From positions 56,615,268 through 56,679,267 of the forward strand of contig CM043944.1 of assembly GCA_014529385.2 (NCBI GenBank): 64,000 nt of DNA. The letters run 5' to 3'. Origin of the DNA: Adiantum capillus-veneris. Lineage: Eukaryota; Streptophyta; Polypodiopsida; Polypodiales; Pteridaceae. Positions 30,297 to 41,620 of this stretch are shown piece after piece. Every line of letters begins with the position of its first letter. The first letter of the stretch is position 1. The translations under genes were made by a program, and so were the position numbers. Under the pieces are notes generated by a model, which saw nothing but the letters and a program-made list of their open reading frames with translations, did no database searches and had not been told where the DNA came from.

Positions 30297-30314
30297 TGGT
30301 GAACCCGACACGAA
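30297..30314 (+). promoter_or_regulatory. gypsy-2 primer-binding site
   Basis: TGGTGAACCCGACACGAA begins 6 bases after the 5' LTR, preceded by a T-run. It starts with TGG, as expected for pairing with a tRNA CCA end. The tRNA identity was not established. Confidence 0.65.
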
Positions 30315-30343
30315 ACTGCCAGGGTGAGAGTTTGTGGGTAACC

Positions 30344-32517
30344 ATGGGTGATCATGTTGAGCAACAGGGTATGCATTTTGACCCAACAACAATGCAAATG
30401 TTTCAAGAATTTGCAATGTTCATGCAACAACAACATGCCACTGAAAGAAGGGAGATTTCAGCAACGAAGGCCATACAAGCGGTCGTCAATAGAATGGATC
30501 AATTCAATGGCAAAGATGTAACCAAGTACTTAAGCGAGTATGTGAAGGAGATGGAGCTGCATCGCGTGTCAAAAGGTGAGATGATTCAAAGCTTTGAGCT
30601 AGTTGTTGCTCCAGAAATTAGGGAGCATGTTAGGGCAATTAAAGACGGGCATGGGAGAAATTGGGAAGAACTCAAAGTAGCTTTAAAGGAGGAATATTTC
30701 ATGGAGGACTCTCAGAGAGTGACCAAAAGGACATTCTTAGAATGGGAGTCAAGCCAAAGCAAGGACTATCAATAACAACACTACTTAGGGAATTTGAGCG
30801 GCGCTATGCACAACTCACAAGGACAGAAAGGGCCACACTAGATGCAGAAAAGACAGATCTTTTCTTACAAGCTGCAGGTAAAGAGTTTCAAGAAAATCTG
30901 GAGCTTCTTCTTGAAGATAAAGATGCTGAGCAAGGACTAAAGACCGACTGGAATGGGGTTGAAGGTGCTGTCTCACTGCTTGCCAAACGACAAAGAAGAA
31001 GGGACAAGATGATACTAAACACTACAAGTCCTTCCACCTCAACTCCTGACAAAATGGTAAAGCCTACTTTTATCGCTCCTAAGTTTGATGAGTCCATGCT
31101 AGATGAGCTTGTGAAGGGAATGCATGAATTGAAGGTGAAGCTTGCAAAGCTTGAAGAAAAAGGCCAACCATCAGAGCCACTTCCTAGGCAAAGACAACAG
31201 CCCAAAGAAGGGTTTGTTAATAGATGTATTTGGTGTGATAGTACAGACCATGTAAGAAGGGATTGTGATGATTTTAGTGATGCTTTGTCAAAAGATGTTG
31301 TCTTTTTTAAGGATGGTAAAATCCACTTAAGAGAGACAGGTCTACCCTTGAGAACTAACTTTGGGAAGGGGGGAATGCAAACCTTAGTTGAAGATATGGA
31401 AACTAAGCATGCCACCTCTTCAGTTGAGGCAGCTACTTATGGAGTAAAAATTGAGCATTTTTGTGATGAAGAGATGAGTGACCATCATGGTCAAATTTGG
31501 CCAAATGTCATGCAATTAGCTAAAAAGGGAAAGCTTACAAATGAGATTCTACATGAAGCAGGTGATTACATACGTCTAGAAACAGGATGGAATGATCCAG
31601 TGGACTCATTGTCAGTGCATGCCTACATTACAAAATGCCAACAAAATGAGGCAATTGTAGAAGAGAAGCGCAGACGTGAGAATGCTGACGAAGGACCATC
31701 AAAAAGAGCTTCTAGAACTGGGGGAAGAAGTGACTCACTTCCTTCTCAAACACCCTCAACAAAAGGAGCATCTCCACCTGAAGTACTCATGGAGGAGTCT
31801 ACAACAGGAAAGAAGAAAGAGCCAACAAAAGGTAAGACAAAAGGCCCAACTTATAAACTACAATCTGATATTGAGGTTGCTACAGATTTAAAGAAAGTCT
31901 TGGAGGAAAGGATCTTGAATAGCAAGATTGATTTCACTGTGGGAGAAGTTCTTGGCATTGCAAAGCGTGAATTCCACGAGGAGATCATTGACATCATCAA
32001 GAGGAAGAGGCAAACCCTTGCTGAAGTTTCTCGTCCACAGGTTGAAGGGGAAACCTCGAAGACACAAGGGATGCAACTGCAAAATAAGGAGAATGATGGA
32101 GCTGTGGTAGGATGCTACCAATCTAGTGGGAGAGTGAAGCAAGTGTATTTCTCAAATGATGATGAAGAAGTTGAAGATATTCCTAGGAGTTACTATTCAC
32201 GAAGTCATTGGGCAAGGGCTACTACAGAAACTTTGGTCAAGGTAGGTGATCTTGAAGAGCCATTTGTTGCCTTGATTGACCATGGTTCAGAAATAAACAT
32301 AATGTCAAAGAGTCTCTACAACAAGTGCAAATGGCCGATGGACACAGATCATGGCTGGATGGTAAAAGTGGCAAACAATTCATCCGGTGAATTGTATGCA
32401 GCATGTCCAGGTGTGAAGGTAACAATAGGTGATGTAAAGATTGACCAAAACTTCTTTGTACAGGATACATCTTCATATCATCTCATCCTTGGACAACCCT
32501 ACATTGTGGGAGTTTGA
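30344..32517 (+). pseudogene. gypsy-2 gag-protease (frameshifted)
   Basis: The gag ATG at 30,344 (ACCATGG context) opens a frame rich in Gln and Met that runs into a stop at 30,775. The gag continues in the frame opened at 30,661 and extending to 32,517, so there is one frameshift around 30,735-30,770. The second frame has a zinc knuckle CX2CX4HX4C (C-I-W-C-D-S-T-D-H-V-R-R-D-C, near nt 31,225), a long charged linker, and an aspartic-protease segment near 32,275 (A-L-I-D-H-G-S-E-I-N-I-M, with D-H-G where D-S/T-G is typical) followed by I-L-G-Q-P-Y. A stop codon at 32,515 then interrupts the polyprotein. Confidence 0.8.
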
Positions 32518-33641
32518 ATGGAAACAAAGGTAATGGACGATGGTTCAGCATATGCTAGAATACGTAGCAAAGATGGTAAATGAGCTGTCCAATTTCTCAC
32601 AGTCTGTATAAACCATGAAAGAAATTGTGACAACCTCAGAGAACATCCTCTACCAAAGGTAAGCAAAGAGTTTCATGATCATAGAGAAATGATGGGTTTT
32701 TGCCAAGTACCATTGTAAAGCGGGATTGCAGAGGTACAGAAAGAAAAAGGGTCTCGCCTGATCCAAAAATAGGTGAAACTTTCTCAATGAGCTCCTTGGT
32801 AACAAGGAATGGATCAGTATGTTTTACAAAACTTGAAGATTTGAAGAGATATGAGAGGCAATATGTGCATAATGTACAAATAGGCATGAAAAAGAGTGGG
32901 TTGCTAAAGCCTACTGAAAATGTTTTGGGTTTGTGTGAACAAGTTTCTTTTGTAGATACTATGGGTGAGCTTGATGCTATAATGAGGTCTAGTTTGCATC
33001 TTGAAAATGAAGTCGTGGAAGTTTGCTCTATGGAAATGTATCAAGTAATAGAAGCCTTTAAAGAAAGCCAAACAGTTGGCCCAGAAGTCCATGTTGAAAC
33101 TAAATACAAGAGTGTAGCAAAGAAGGTGAAACCAGTAGCTTCACCCTTACCACCCAACAACAGGGAAAAGATTGAACAGGCTTCTTTACAACCAAGTTTG
33201 CGGAATCCTAAAAAGATCGGGCATACCTTCACAAAGGAGTCTTTTCAAGAGTTGCAGATTGGTTGCGAGGAGTTTCTAACACAGGAGGAGACAAAGTGCT
33301 TCAAAGAAATGCTTTCAAAGCATGGTAAGGCTTTTGCATTTGAGCCACATGAGATAGGATGTGTTGATCCTTATATTGTAGCTCCTATGGTAATTTTCAC
33401 AATACCTCATGTGCCTTGGAATCTGTGGACTATTCCGGTTCCAAAGGCTCATTTGCCAAAGTTAGTAGAGCTATTGAATGAGAAAATCAAAATGGGAATC
33501 TTGGAGCCTTCTTGTGCTCCATACTCAAATAGGTGGTTCACAGTTTCAAAGAAGAATGGTTCTCTACGCTTCATCCAAGATATGCAACCAGTGAACAAGG
33601 TGACAATTAGAAATGTAGGTACATGTCCAATTAAGAGCTAA
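32518..33641 (+). pseudogene. gypsy-2 pol: linker and N-terminal remnant of RT
   Basis: After 22 further codons in frame the reading stops at 32,583. An open frame from about 32,700 to 33,641 then encodes the linker and the first part of RT: V-P-K-A-H-L-P-K-L-V-E-L-L, then a G-I-L-E-P-S segment, S-K-K-N-G-S-L-R-F-I and Q-D-M-Q-P-V-N-K-V. The sequence then breaks off. The RT active site, thumb, RNase H and integrase zinc finger are missing. Confidence 0.8.
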
Positions 33642-34518
33642 GACCACAGAAGCTATGTGCAAATTCCTTCTTGATGAGGTGATTTGCCGTTATGGTTGTG
33701 TGGGAAAAATCACTGCAGATCGAGGTGAACTGGATGCCGAAGAAGCAAGGGAGTTCTTTTCTAGATTAGGGATCAAGCTTTCTCTTACTACAGCTTACAA
33801 CCTTGAAGGCAATGGAAAGAGTGAAAGAGGGCATCCTCCTATCATCAAATCTTTGGCCAAGGCTTGCGAAGGAAGAGTTGGTGAGTGGCCAAAATTGTTA
33901 CCATATGCTTTATGGGCTGATCGTACAACACATAGCTCAGTAACTGGCTACATGCCTGCGGAGCTAATGCATGGTCAAAAGCCAGTGATGCCTATCGAGG
34001 ATACAATTCCCACATGGAATGTACTACCTTGGCAAGAGGGGCTTAGTAGGGAAGATCTCCTTGCACTGCGTATAAGGCAGCTAGAGAGAAGACCTGGAGA
34101 CATTGAAGCTGCAAAATAACGACTCAAAAATACAAGGTTGAAAAACAAGGACTATTTTGATAAGCGACATTGACTCAAGAGCAAAGCAATTGACAAAGGT
34201 GACTGGGTTTTAGTGTATGATAGTAGCCTTGATAACCAGCACACAGTCATGCGTAAGTTCTCAAAAAGATGGTTTGGACCGTATGTTGTAAAGCAGGTGC
34301 ATGAAAATGCTACTTACAGCTTGTCTGAACTAGATGGTACAGAAGTAAAGATTCCCATTGCAGGAAAAAGGATTAAAATGTTTAAGAGAAGAGGAGACAA
34401 TGATCTAGAAGATATTGATGAGGAAGAAGAGAAAAACACAGGTGAAGATCAAAGTGAACATGAAGATCTGGAATCATCCAGTGAAGAAGAAGACAAGGAA
34501 GATGTACAAGAGGTCTAA
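33642..34518 (+). pseudogene. gypsy-2 integrase core and C-terminus, fused to the RT remnant by deletion
   Basis: The frame 33,655-34,119 holds the integrase core: T-A-D-R-G-E (second catalytic Asp), then E-G-N-G-K-S-E-R-G (catalytic Glu), then Y-A-L-W-A-D-R-T-T and T-G-Y-M-P-A-E-L. The first catalytic Asp and HHCC finger lie in the deleted part. A stop at 34,117 and another at about 34,171 interrupt it. The frame 34,213-34,518 holds the integrase C-terminal domain (D-W-V-L-V-Y-D, then R-W-F-G-P-Y-V-V) and an acidic Glu/Asp tail. The deletion junction lies at about 33,615-33,640. Confidence 0.82.
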
Positions 34519-34564
34519 TCTTACAAAGAGACAATGTGGCACATACTGGAGGATGTGCACGTTT

Positions 34565-34576
34565 AGAGGGGGTGGA
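34565..34576 (+). promoter_or_regulatory. gypsy-2 polypurine tract
   Basis: AGAGGGGGTGGA directly abuts the TG of the 3' LTR (34,577), the expected plus-strand primer position. Confidence 0.8.
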
Positions 34577-36578
34577 TGTCGTGCTGTAACACGTACATAG
34601 TGGGAACGCATGCTACAAGATCTATCTTGTATTTTTTTAGATACATAATTATATTTCCTATAGTGTACATATGCATATTTAAGTATAATAATAAGCCTTC
34701 TATCTCATCCTATTATTTTTCTCAAGGGTAACCTATCTTTACTTTACCATCAGAAAATACTATGGGAAAAGCATCAATAGCTCCGCCTCTTTAACTTGGG
34801 GCAAAAAGCATTGATTCTTTATTTCTACTATTTCATTATCATCTCACACCCTAGCTAGATCCTATATCTAGGGTAAAATCCAATATATATATATTCTACG
34901 TATTTTTTATACTTTTCTTATATTTCTTTTTAAATAGCTACTAGGAGAGAATCAAATCCTAGTGGGACACTAGGTGGCATGATTCAAAGATACACTTATT
35001 TTAATGCATTATTGTAAGCATGATTACAAAACTTTGTCAAGGAGCAATGTCATGCTTTCATATGGCATGAGGTGTCCTTGTGAATTAAATGAAAGTCTAG
35101 GCTAAGGAGACCACATGAAGACTTTTGCTGCCATAAATGGACCCTATTTTGATGAATTTTTTACACAAGGTTACAATCCGAATTGGAAAACGATTTTAAA
35201 ATGAAAATCGTAGCTAATGAGCTGAAGTTTTTGCCCATATTTTTAGTTTTTTATTTGGAACCACGGTTGAGGAGATATGATCAAAATACTGGACCCCAGT
35301 CTGCCCACATCATGCAAGGACAGCTCATTTCCAACTTTTCCAATTCATGTTCACACTGGCTCCTCTCTTCTTGTGTAAAACCTTGGGGGTTCCCTTTACC
35401 TATAAAAGGGGACCTCTTCTTCCTTGGAAAGAACTCAAGCATTCAAGCCATTGATGAGAGGAATTCTTGAGGGAGTGAGTAGTAATGCCTAATTGTACTT
35501 AGCCCCATTAACATAAGCCAAGCCTACACTTTCTCCTAGAGGAAGACTAGCCATTCTTATACGCTATCCTTGGAAGATCAACTCTAATCAAAGAAGGTGT
35601 TGTACTTGGAGTATCAATCAACATTGAATTCTCCCCTCTTCTTCTCTCTCCCATCAATAATGGTGCTGAAGGGTTTCAAGTAAGATGTGTTCTACATTGA
35701 TGTTTTCTTGATTTCTTGTTGTTTTCATTTTCATCTCTAATCCAACATATATATATGTATCTAATCTCATCTCCTTAACCAAACCTATCTCTCTCATTCT
35801 TAGTAATTCATCCTCTCTAGGTTCTCTTTGCTACATGTACATCTCTCCCCGCAGTATCCTTATTGCCTACGTGCAAGAATAGGGCTTGGGAGGGAAACTT
35901 CTCATCTCTTCACTTCTCTCATATCTACATTTTTCACATACTATCCTAGATGAATAACCCACATGATGATCATTTCTATCGCTTTCACTCTGTACAATCT
36001 TTTAGAATTAACGTATGGATTAGCCGAAAAATACACTTTCAACAACGTATAGTGTTTCTCTTTGGCCCAGAAAGGCTTAATGAAATACTTCTATCACCGG
36101 ATCCCATCATACTACTTCTCATAGACTATAACTTTTCTTTTGACATAAGCGTAGTTATCTTGCTATGAACCAAGAGGATTTGTACACACAATTAATCCCA
36201 ATCACTAGACAAAATATATATATTATGGTAAGCACAAAACTACAATTCCAAAGAACAATTCGTAGCCTATTTGGTCAGTCAAGATTGGATGCCATTAACT
36301 CATCTATTAATCCTTTCATATTACCCATGATACGATATGACCATAGCCTTGATGTTTTCATTTTCGTATTGTTTTGACATTCTCTTTTGTGTTCTTTCTT
36401 TGTGTGTGTGAGCGCAAGAGAGAAAGAGTGAATCTTCTTTGATTGCACTTCTTTCCAAACCCTAGTCTTCATGACATCTATGGTTTAACTCCTTCATATA
36501 GTTTTTGTTGAGTTCTCTCACAAACTCTCACAGCCATAAGCCCGGTGCTTTCCTGGCAAGACCGCAAATTTCTCAACA
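34577..36578 (+). repeat. gypsy-2 3' LTR, with second copies of small ORFs A and B
   Basis: 2,002 bp. ORF A is at 35,950-36,168 (R to Q, I to F, P to L and V to I relative to the 5' copy) and ORF B at 36,165-36,377 (identical). TATA box at about 35,401-35,408. The two 1-bp indels relative to the 5' LTR both fall outside the ORFs. Confidence 0.93.
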
Positions 36579-36582
36579 ACGT

Positions 36583-38631
36583 GGAATCTGGTATGGTCTA
36601 AAAGTCCGGGGTGGTTGTAACAGGCAAAAGTGAGGCAAGAAGCTCTAGGTCAGAAACCTCTCTCTATCTCTCTATGAGAGGATTAGGCACTACGGAGCAA
36701 GGAGACCTCAAGGTGAAGTAGAACCCCCGCCACAACCACAAGCAGCCACCACAGAACCATCCAAAGAGCCACAAACTGAAACGACTGAAACCTCTAGATA
36801 GCCTACGGAGCCTGAAGATTGGGAAACAACTGATTAAGTCATCATGCAAGTCAATGAATATGCCAAGCAGATATAGATGATGACCAAAAATGCAATCAAC
36901 AGCACTTAGCCGTAGTGCTAAGGCTAAAGATCTTGAGCTAGTCATTAATGCTCTACAAGGAGAGTTGGATGACAGGATGAATATAATTTCAGATTTACAA
37001 AGACAGATCAAAGAGCTGAAGGATGAAGTCGGACAACACCAACTTGCAAAAGAGAAGTAGCAGAAAGAAATAGAGGAGATGGGAGAACTTCTAACCAAGT
37101 TATTTAATGCCTGCAAGACCAAAGATCAACAACTGATAGAGGTAACAAATGAACTCCTAACCACTACTCTATCAGTCCAAAAGATCCAAGTGCAACTCAA
37201 TGTAGCAAACATATTTTTGCAATACTCTGAGCAAAGGATCAATGATCAGGCAACCTTTTTGAGACAGATAACAGAAAATTTTGATGTCGCCTCAATCAAA
37301 GGTACAGATGAAGTCTATAAGACTTTGGAAAAGAGAAACAAGGATCTCAAGTTAGAGTTGAAGCTAGAAAAATCACAAAAAAGAGACCTTGCTTTGATGC
37401 GAGTCCAAAGAGAGGAGCAACTGCTCAAAGAGATAGTTGAACTAAAGAGAGTCAATCAGCTGCTCTGCTAAGAGAGGGACGACCAGAACATCAAGAAGAA
37501 GCCAGTACCTCTGAGCAACCAGCTGTTGACATTCCATCAATCTCTTTTGCTAAGATGGAAACACAGCCAACGAAAGGGCTAGAAGGAGATAAGGATTTTC
37601 AGGTACCCCTCACTGAAGCTGAGCAAGTGCCCATGGTCCGGCTGTCTAAAGCTGCGAAAGATGCACTAAAGAAACAGGTTACCCAGGAGACAAATGCAAA
37701 ATGGAAAGCAACAATGGATTGGGAGTTGAGAGTTCTCCACTCAGTCAATGTAGCTCAACTCACTCCCAACCAAATCAATGCATAGTGGCATCAGCAATCA
37801 TTGCCATACCCTTTGATCAATGTAGAGCTACTACAGGTAAAAGAAAGACTATACAAGGATATGCAAGAAGAAGACTCAGAAGATATCCACCCCAAGTGAA
37901 GAAAGAGCTGGTTGAATCTGAGATATCTGATTCTGTTCACAAGAGCACCTGCGTCACTATAGAAAGACCCAACATTTTGTCCTGTACCAAGGGTAACGAC
38001 ATGGCAAGCATTTGAAGCACTAAAAAAGAAGCGGCCTACATGGCTGAACTATTTAGGATTTCCAGCTCCACAGTACGGAACATCGACAAAGGATACATGG
38101 TGAAAACTCTAACGGGTGCCGTGACTTTCTTCAAAAGCCTTCTGACCTCTCATGTGCCATGCTATACAAAATTTGCAGAATGTTGCTCACATGTATTCAA
38201 GATTTTCACGAGCCAGAGTAAGCAGGAGCACCATGGATGTATTTTCTCATAGCAATAAGGGCCTATGTCATGACTTAAGTGGCCAGCCTTCCAAAGAAGT
38301 CATTTATGGCTTCTACGCCCGATGCATGTTTTTGCCCTCTAGCAATATGTCGGCATTTGAGGAAGAATTCTATATAGGTTTCTTCACTTGGAAAACAAAG
38401 ATATTTGGGCCAGTGATAAGCAAACTTACATCCAGATTTGTTGGCTATTCAGCCATTGAGCTTAAAAACAGAGTCACCATGCCATTCTTGCAGGTTCCGG
38501 ACAAAGAGGGAAGACTTAGATATGAGAAAGCACTCCATGCGCTCAAAGACCGCCTCACCAGCCGCGTCAACCCGAAGACTACTTCAGTCCATGAAGCTGG
38601 GTCAAGGGACGACACAATCGAGGAGGGGGAA
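36583..38631 (+). pseudogene. Decayed coiled-coil accessory ORF upstream of an LTR
   Basis: From about 36,690 a Pro/Thr/Gln-rich segment (with stops) leads into a coiled coil (about 36,900-37,470, rich in Leu, Glu, Lys and Gln; the longest frame is 37,079-37,471). A second open segment (37,555-37,785) continues with stops to about 38,100. The last frame, 38,152-38,637, encodes about 160 residues with a compact mixed domain (F-E-E-E-F-Y-I-G-F-F-T-W, then P-F-L-Q-V-P-D-K-E-G). It ends just past the polypurine tract at 38,620-38,631, inside the LTR start. Position and composition parallel the post-integrase coiled-coil ORF of gypsy-1, but I found no direct sequence match. The family is not recognised. 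Gypsy-2 has cut off its upstream part. Confidence 0.5.
38620..38631 (+). promoter_or_regulatory. Polypurine tract of the truncated element
   Basis: GAGGAGGGGGAA immediately precedes TGTTAGCAGC, the start of an LTR-like sequence. Confidence 0.7.
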
Positions 38632-40232
38632 TGTTAGCAGCAAGCTAACTCAGATAACTCGGATAACATTTTTTGGAGCATTTATTGTAAAAACACCACA
38701 TGGCTTATTTATAATGTATACTAACTTTGGTAAATATCTTATAGTTATCTAACTTGTTTAGATAACTTTTCCCTTTTATTTTCAGCTGAAAAAGTCTATT
38801 TTGGCCTAATTGAATAGCTAGATTAATGTTTTGACCTTAAGATAATTTTCACAACTTACCTATAATGTATTCTAGCTTTGATAATTATCTTATAGTTATC
38901 TAACATGATGAGTTAATCCACCCCTTTTAATTTTAGCTAAAATCAACTTATTTTGGCTTAATTAAATAGCTAGATTAAGTTTCTAACCTTCAACTAACTA
39001 TCACATCTTACTTATAATGTATACTAACTCTAATAATTTTCTTATAATTATCTAGCTTGATTAGCTAGTTTTCTCCTTTCAATTTTAGCTAAACTAGTTT
39101 GTTTTGGCTTAGATAAATAGCTAGATTATCTTTTTGACATTAAGCTAATTTCATGGCTTACTTAGGATGTAAACTAACTCCAATAAATATCACATAATCA
39201 TCTAAGTTAGTTTACTAATTTTCCTATTTAACTTATGGCTAAAAACAACTAATTTTAGCTTAATTAAAAACTTAGACTAATTGTTAATGAGGTAACTACC
39301 CTGTGTTCCTCTAACAAAGTTTTGTAGCTATGATAATTAACTTAGGAATATTTGAGTTAATTAAGTAGGCTTGCCATTATTTCTTTGGTTAAAAACATAT
39401 AATTTCTACCTAATTAATAACAAAAACTAATCAAAAAATTATGATATAATTTTCCTAACTTGTTACGAACCTAATCAAGCTCTAATAGTTATCTTATACT
39501 AATCTAAGCTTAATTAGTATATTTACTCTTAATTTAAGACTAAAAAATTAATCTCAACCCTAGTATGGTTTAGTAATTAATGAGATTAGTATTCTTAATC
39601 TTAATCTAGCTAATCAACAGAATATTAAAAGTTAAGAGAGTAATTTATAATGTAAAGAAGTTTAATCTTCTTAATCAATTAGATTAATTAAGAAAATAGA
39701 GGTAATCTAGCATAATTTTACTAATTAAAAAGGATTAGGCTAATTACCGTTGATAATTAGCTAGAGTTTTTTCTCTCTAGTAATTTTTTAGTACAGTTCT
39801 TACTATGTGAGAAAGAATGGCCAGGTCTTCAAGTCTAAGAGAAATTGTGAAGCAAGGGGGTTCTATTTATAGGTTTCTGGCACTCACATGTTGGAAATGG
39901 CAGTAGTTTGCATCACAAGGCAGCCCTACAACTCTCTTAGAACCCCCTGATGCTTTTTCTATCCCTGGCAGGTCAGTGATGACCCCTCCCAACACCTGCC
40001 AGCTTTAAAAATGAAATCTTTTAAATTTTGACCTATTTTTTGCTTAATTGGTAAATCTCTGGTAAATATCTGGGAGATTAAGGTAAAGTCTTTAGCTTTG
40101 ATGATTATTTAACACCATCCATTTATTTTTATAATTTAAAGTGGCAGTGAATCTTTTAGAGAGGATAGCGGTGTCAATTTTTACCCAAATTCTGTTCTGA
40201 AAGTTCCTAGCTATAGGTTTTTGTGCTTAACA
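38632..40232 (+). repeat. LTR-like sequence (~1.6 kb) with internal tandem repeat
   Basis: It begins TGTTAGC after a polypurine tract and is inferred to end ...GCTTAACA at 40,232, giving short inverted termini TGTTA/TAACA. A TATA-like box (tctatttatagg) lies at about 39,863-39,875. No matching 5' LTR is present in the window, so the end coordinate is an inference and the element is incomplete. Confidence 0.55.
38690..39560 (+). repeat. ~150-bp tandem repeat, five to six diverging units
   Basis: A landmark ttatagttatctaacttg and variants recurs near 38,740, 38,890, 39,040, 39,190, 39,340 and 39,490. Within units the order is constant: ttttaattttagct, then tattttggcttaatt, then aatagctagatta, then cttataatgtatac. 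Similarity fades to the right. The array is AT-rich and rich in TTAGCTAA-like palindromes. Confidence 0.75.
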
Positions 40233-40780
40233 TTCAGAAGAGAATTGGTCTAGGAGGGCCTCTTTATTTGGTAGTCAAATCTTTAGTATTAAGAAAGTTA
40301 ATCGAAGCATAGCTTTTGAATTCAAACAGGCAAAACGGCTAGTTCATTTGAATTAAAAGTTTGCCCCCAAAATGGAATTTAAATCTAGTAGGTAAAACCA
40401 TATCATGTACCATATCTATGGAAAGAGCTCGATGTGCAGATTGGAGATCTATGATCTCCGATCAAATTGGAGATCACATGTAGGAGTTATGGAAAGCCGA
40501 CAATCATAAAATTTTCCATCTCCTTTTGGGGGGGGGGAAGTACATCTTTTGACCAGTTTTACACATCTCTTACACACCCACCATTCTTGCAGACATGGAG
40601 TACACCTATTTGTCAAAATGTTAATCATCTCCATAAGCCCATAGAAAATAAAGAGGCCCTCCTACACCTCATTCTCTTCCTAACGGATTTTAAAAATACC
40701 AATTTTAACTGCTTTCGAGATCATGTTTTACCTGTTTGTACGTCCAATGCTTTCTCCTAAAGCTTAGAGTTCATTCTCTT
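40233..40780. other. Intergenic DNA, no gene recognised
   Basis: Contains a G-run near 40,529 and tandem-like ttggagatca motifs near 40,440-40,475. No gene supported. Confidence 0.5.
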
Positions 40781-40789
40781 GCAACTAGA

Positions 40790-41620
40790 AAGGTGGAGAC
40801 CTTACACACCGGTTGGGTGCATGTCCCTTCTTGTTACGATGAGGGAAAGCCTTATTGTGAAATCAATCTTATGATTTGTAGTTGCTTTTGCACAATGTGA
40901 GAAATCTTTACCTTTTGCAACCAATGACTTCTCTTGAGACCTTGTGTAAGTTCAAATCCTTTTTCTTCCTCTAAAAGTGAATTGATTACATCTTCAAATG
41001 CAAGAATAGGATCTTTCTCCTTGAGCACGGTTACAATGTTACCAAAGCTACTTGTTAGGGATTTGAGAACGATGTCTATTTATCCCTTTCTTGACCTTGT
41101 ACATTGGAATAGAAAAGTTGGGATGAGATTCTCTTAAGATTGTTGACAATGCTAGCAACATCATCTTGCTCTTGCATAGTGAGACCATAAAGTTGAGTTT
41201 TGAGGCTCATCTTTAAGTTCTTACCTCAAGCACCAAAAGATGCTCTAGGGTTTTCCAATCATGAAGAGAGGATGTAGCATAAAATATGTGATGGACGAAG
41301 TCATCTTTGACAGTTGTGATGATGATTCCAAGTGATTTCTCCTTGTTGGCTTGTTGTGGAGAATTCAAGGTTCATAATTAGGCTTCCCTTGAACCAAATG
41401 ACAATCTTGCAATGCTCCACAAGTTATTCTTCATGAGCACCCCCTTAACGTTTGTTTGTTAGGTATGAAACTTGATTCCATTGAACTTGTTGATGTTTTT
41501 GGTGGACATTGTGTGTAGGGTGGTCTTACCAAACAACTTTATAGTGTCCTAGCCCTGTGAAAATTTTGAGTGCAATGTGGGAGATAATTTTTAGTTGAAA
41601 TATGACATACAAAGTGGTTT
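40790..41620 (-). pseudogene. Decayed Ty1/copia-type gag
   Basis: Read on the minus strand, segments in different frames resemble a copia gag of the UBN2 type: K-T-Q-L-Y-G-L-T-M-Q-E-Q-D-D-V and V-N-N-L-K-R-I-S-S-Q-L near 41,130-41,220, then S-L-T-S-S-F-G-N-I-V and L-L-E-E-E-K-G-F-E-L near 40,950-41,070. Several stops and frameshifts are present. No LTR could be assigned. It is unclear whether it belongs to the copia element to the right, which has its own gag. Confidence 0.45.

Larger units (their letters stand above)
28285..36582 (+). mobile_element. gypsy-2: defective Ty3/gypsy element with 2,002-bp LTRs carrying small ORFs
   Basis: LTRs at 28,289-30,290 and 34,577-36,578 are 2,002 bp each and about 98-99% identical by eye (roughly 30 substitutions and two 1-bp indels). 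The element is bounded by ACGT on both sides (28,285-28,288 and 36,579-36,582), a possible 4-bp target duplication; 5 bp would be more usual. A PBS follows the 5' LTR and a polypurine tract precedes the 3' LTR. The internal region (about 4.3 kb) has a frameshifted gag and a pol with a large internal deletion, so the copy cannot transpose by itself. It is inserted in the debris of older elements. Confidence 0.93.
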
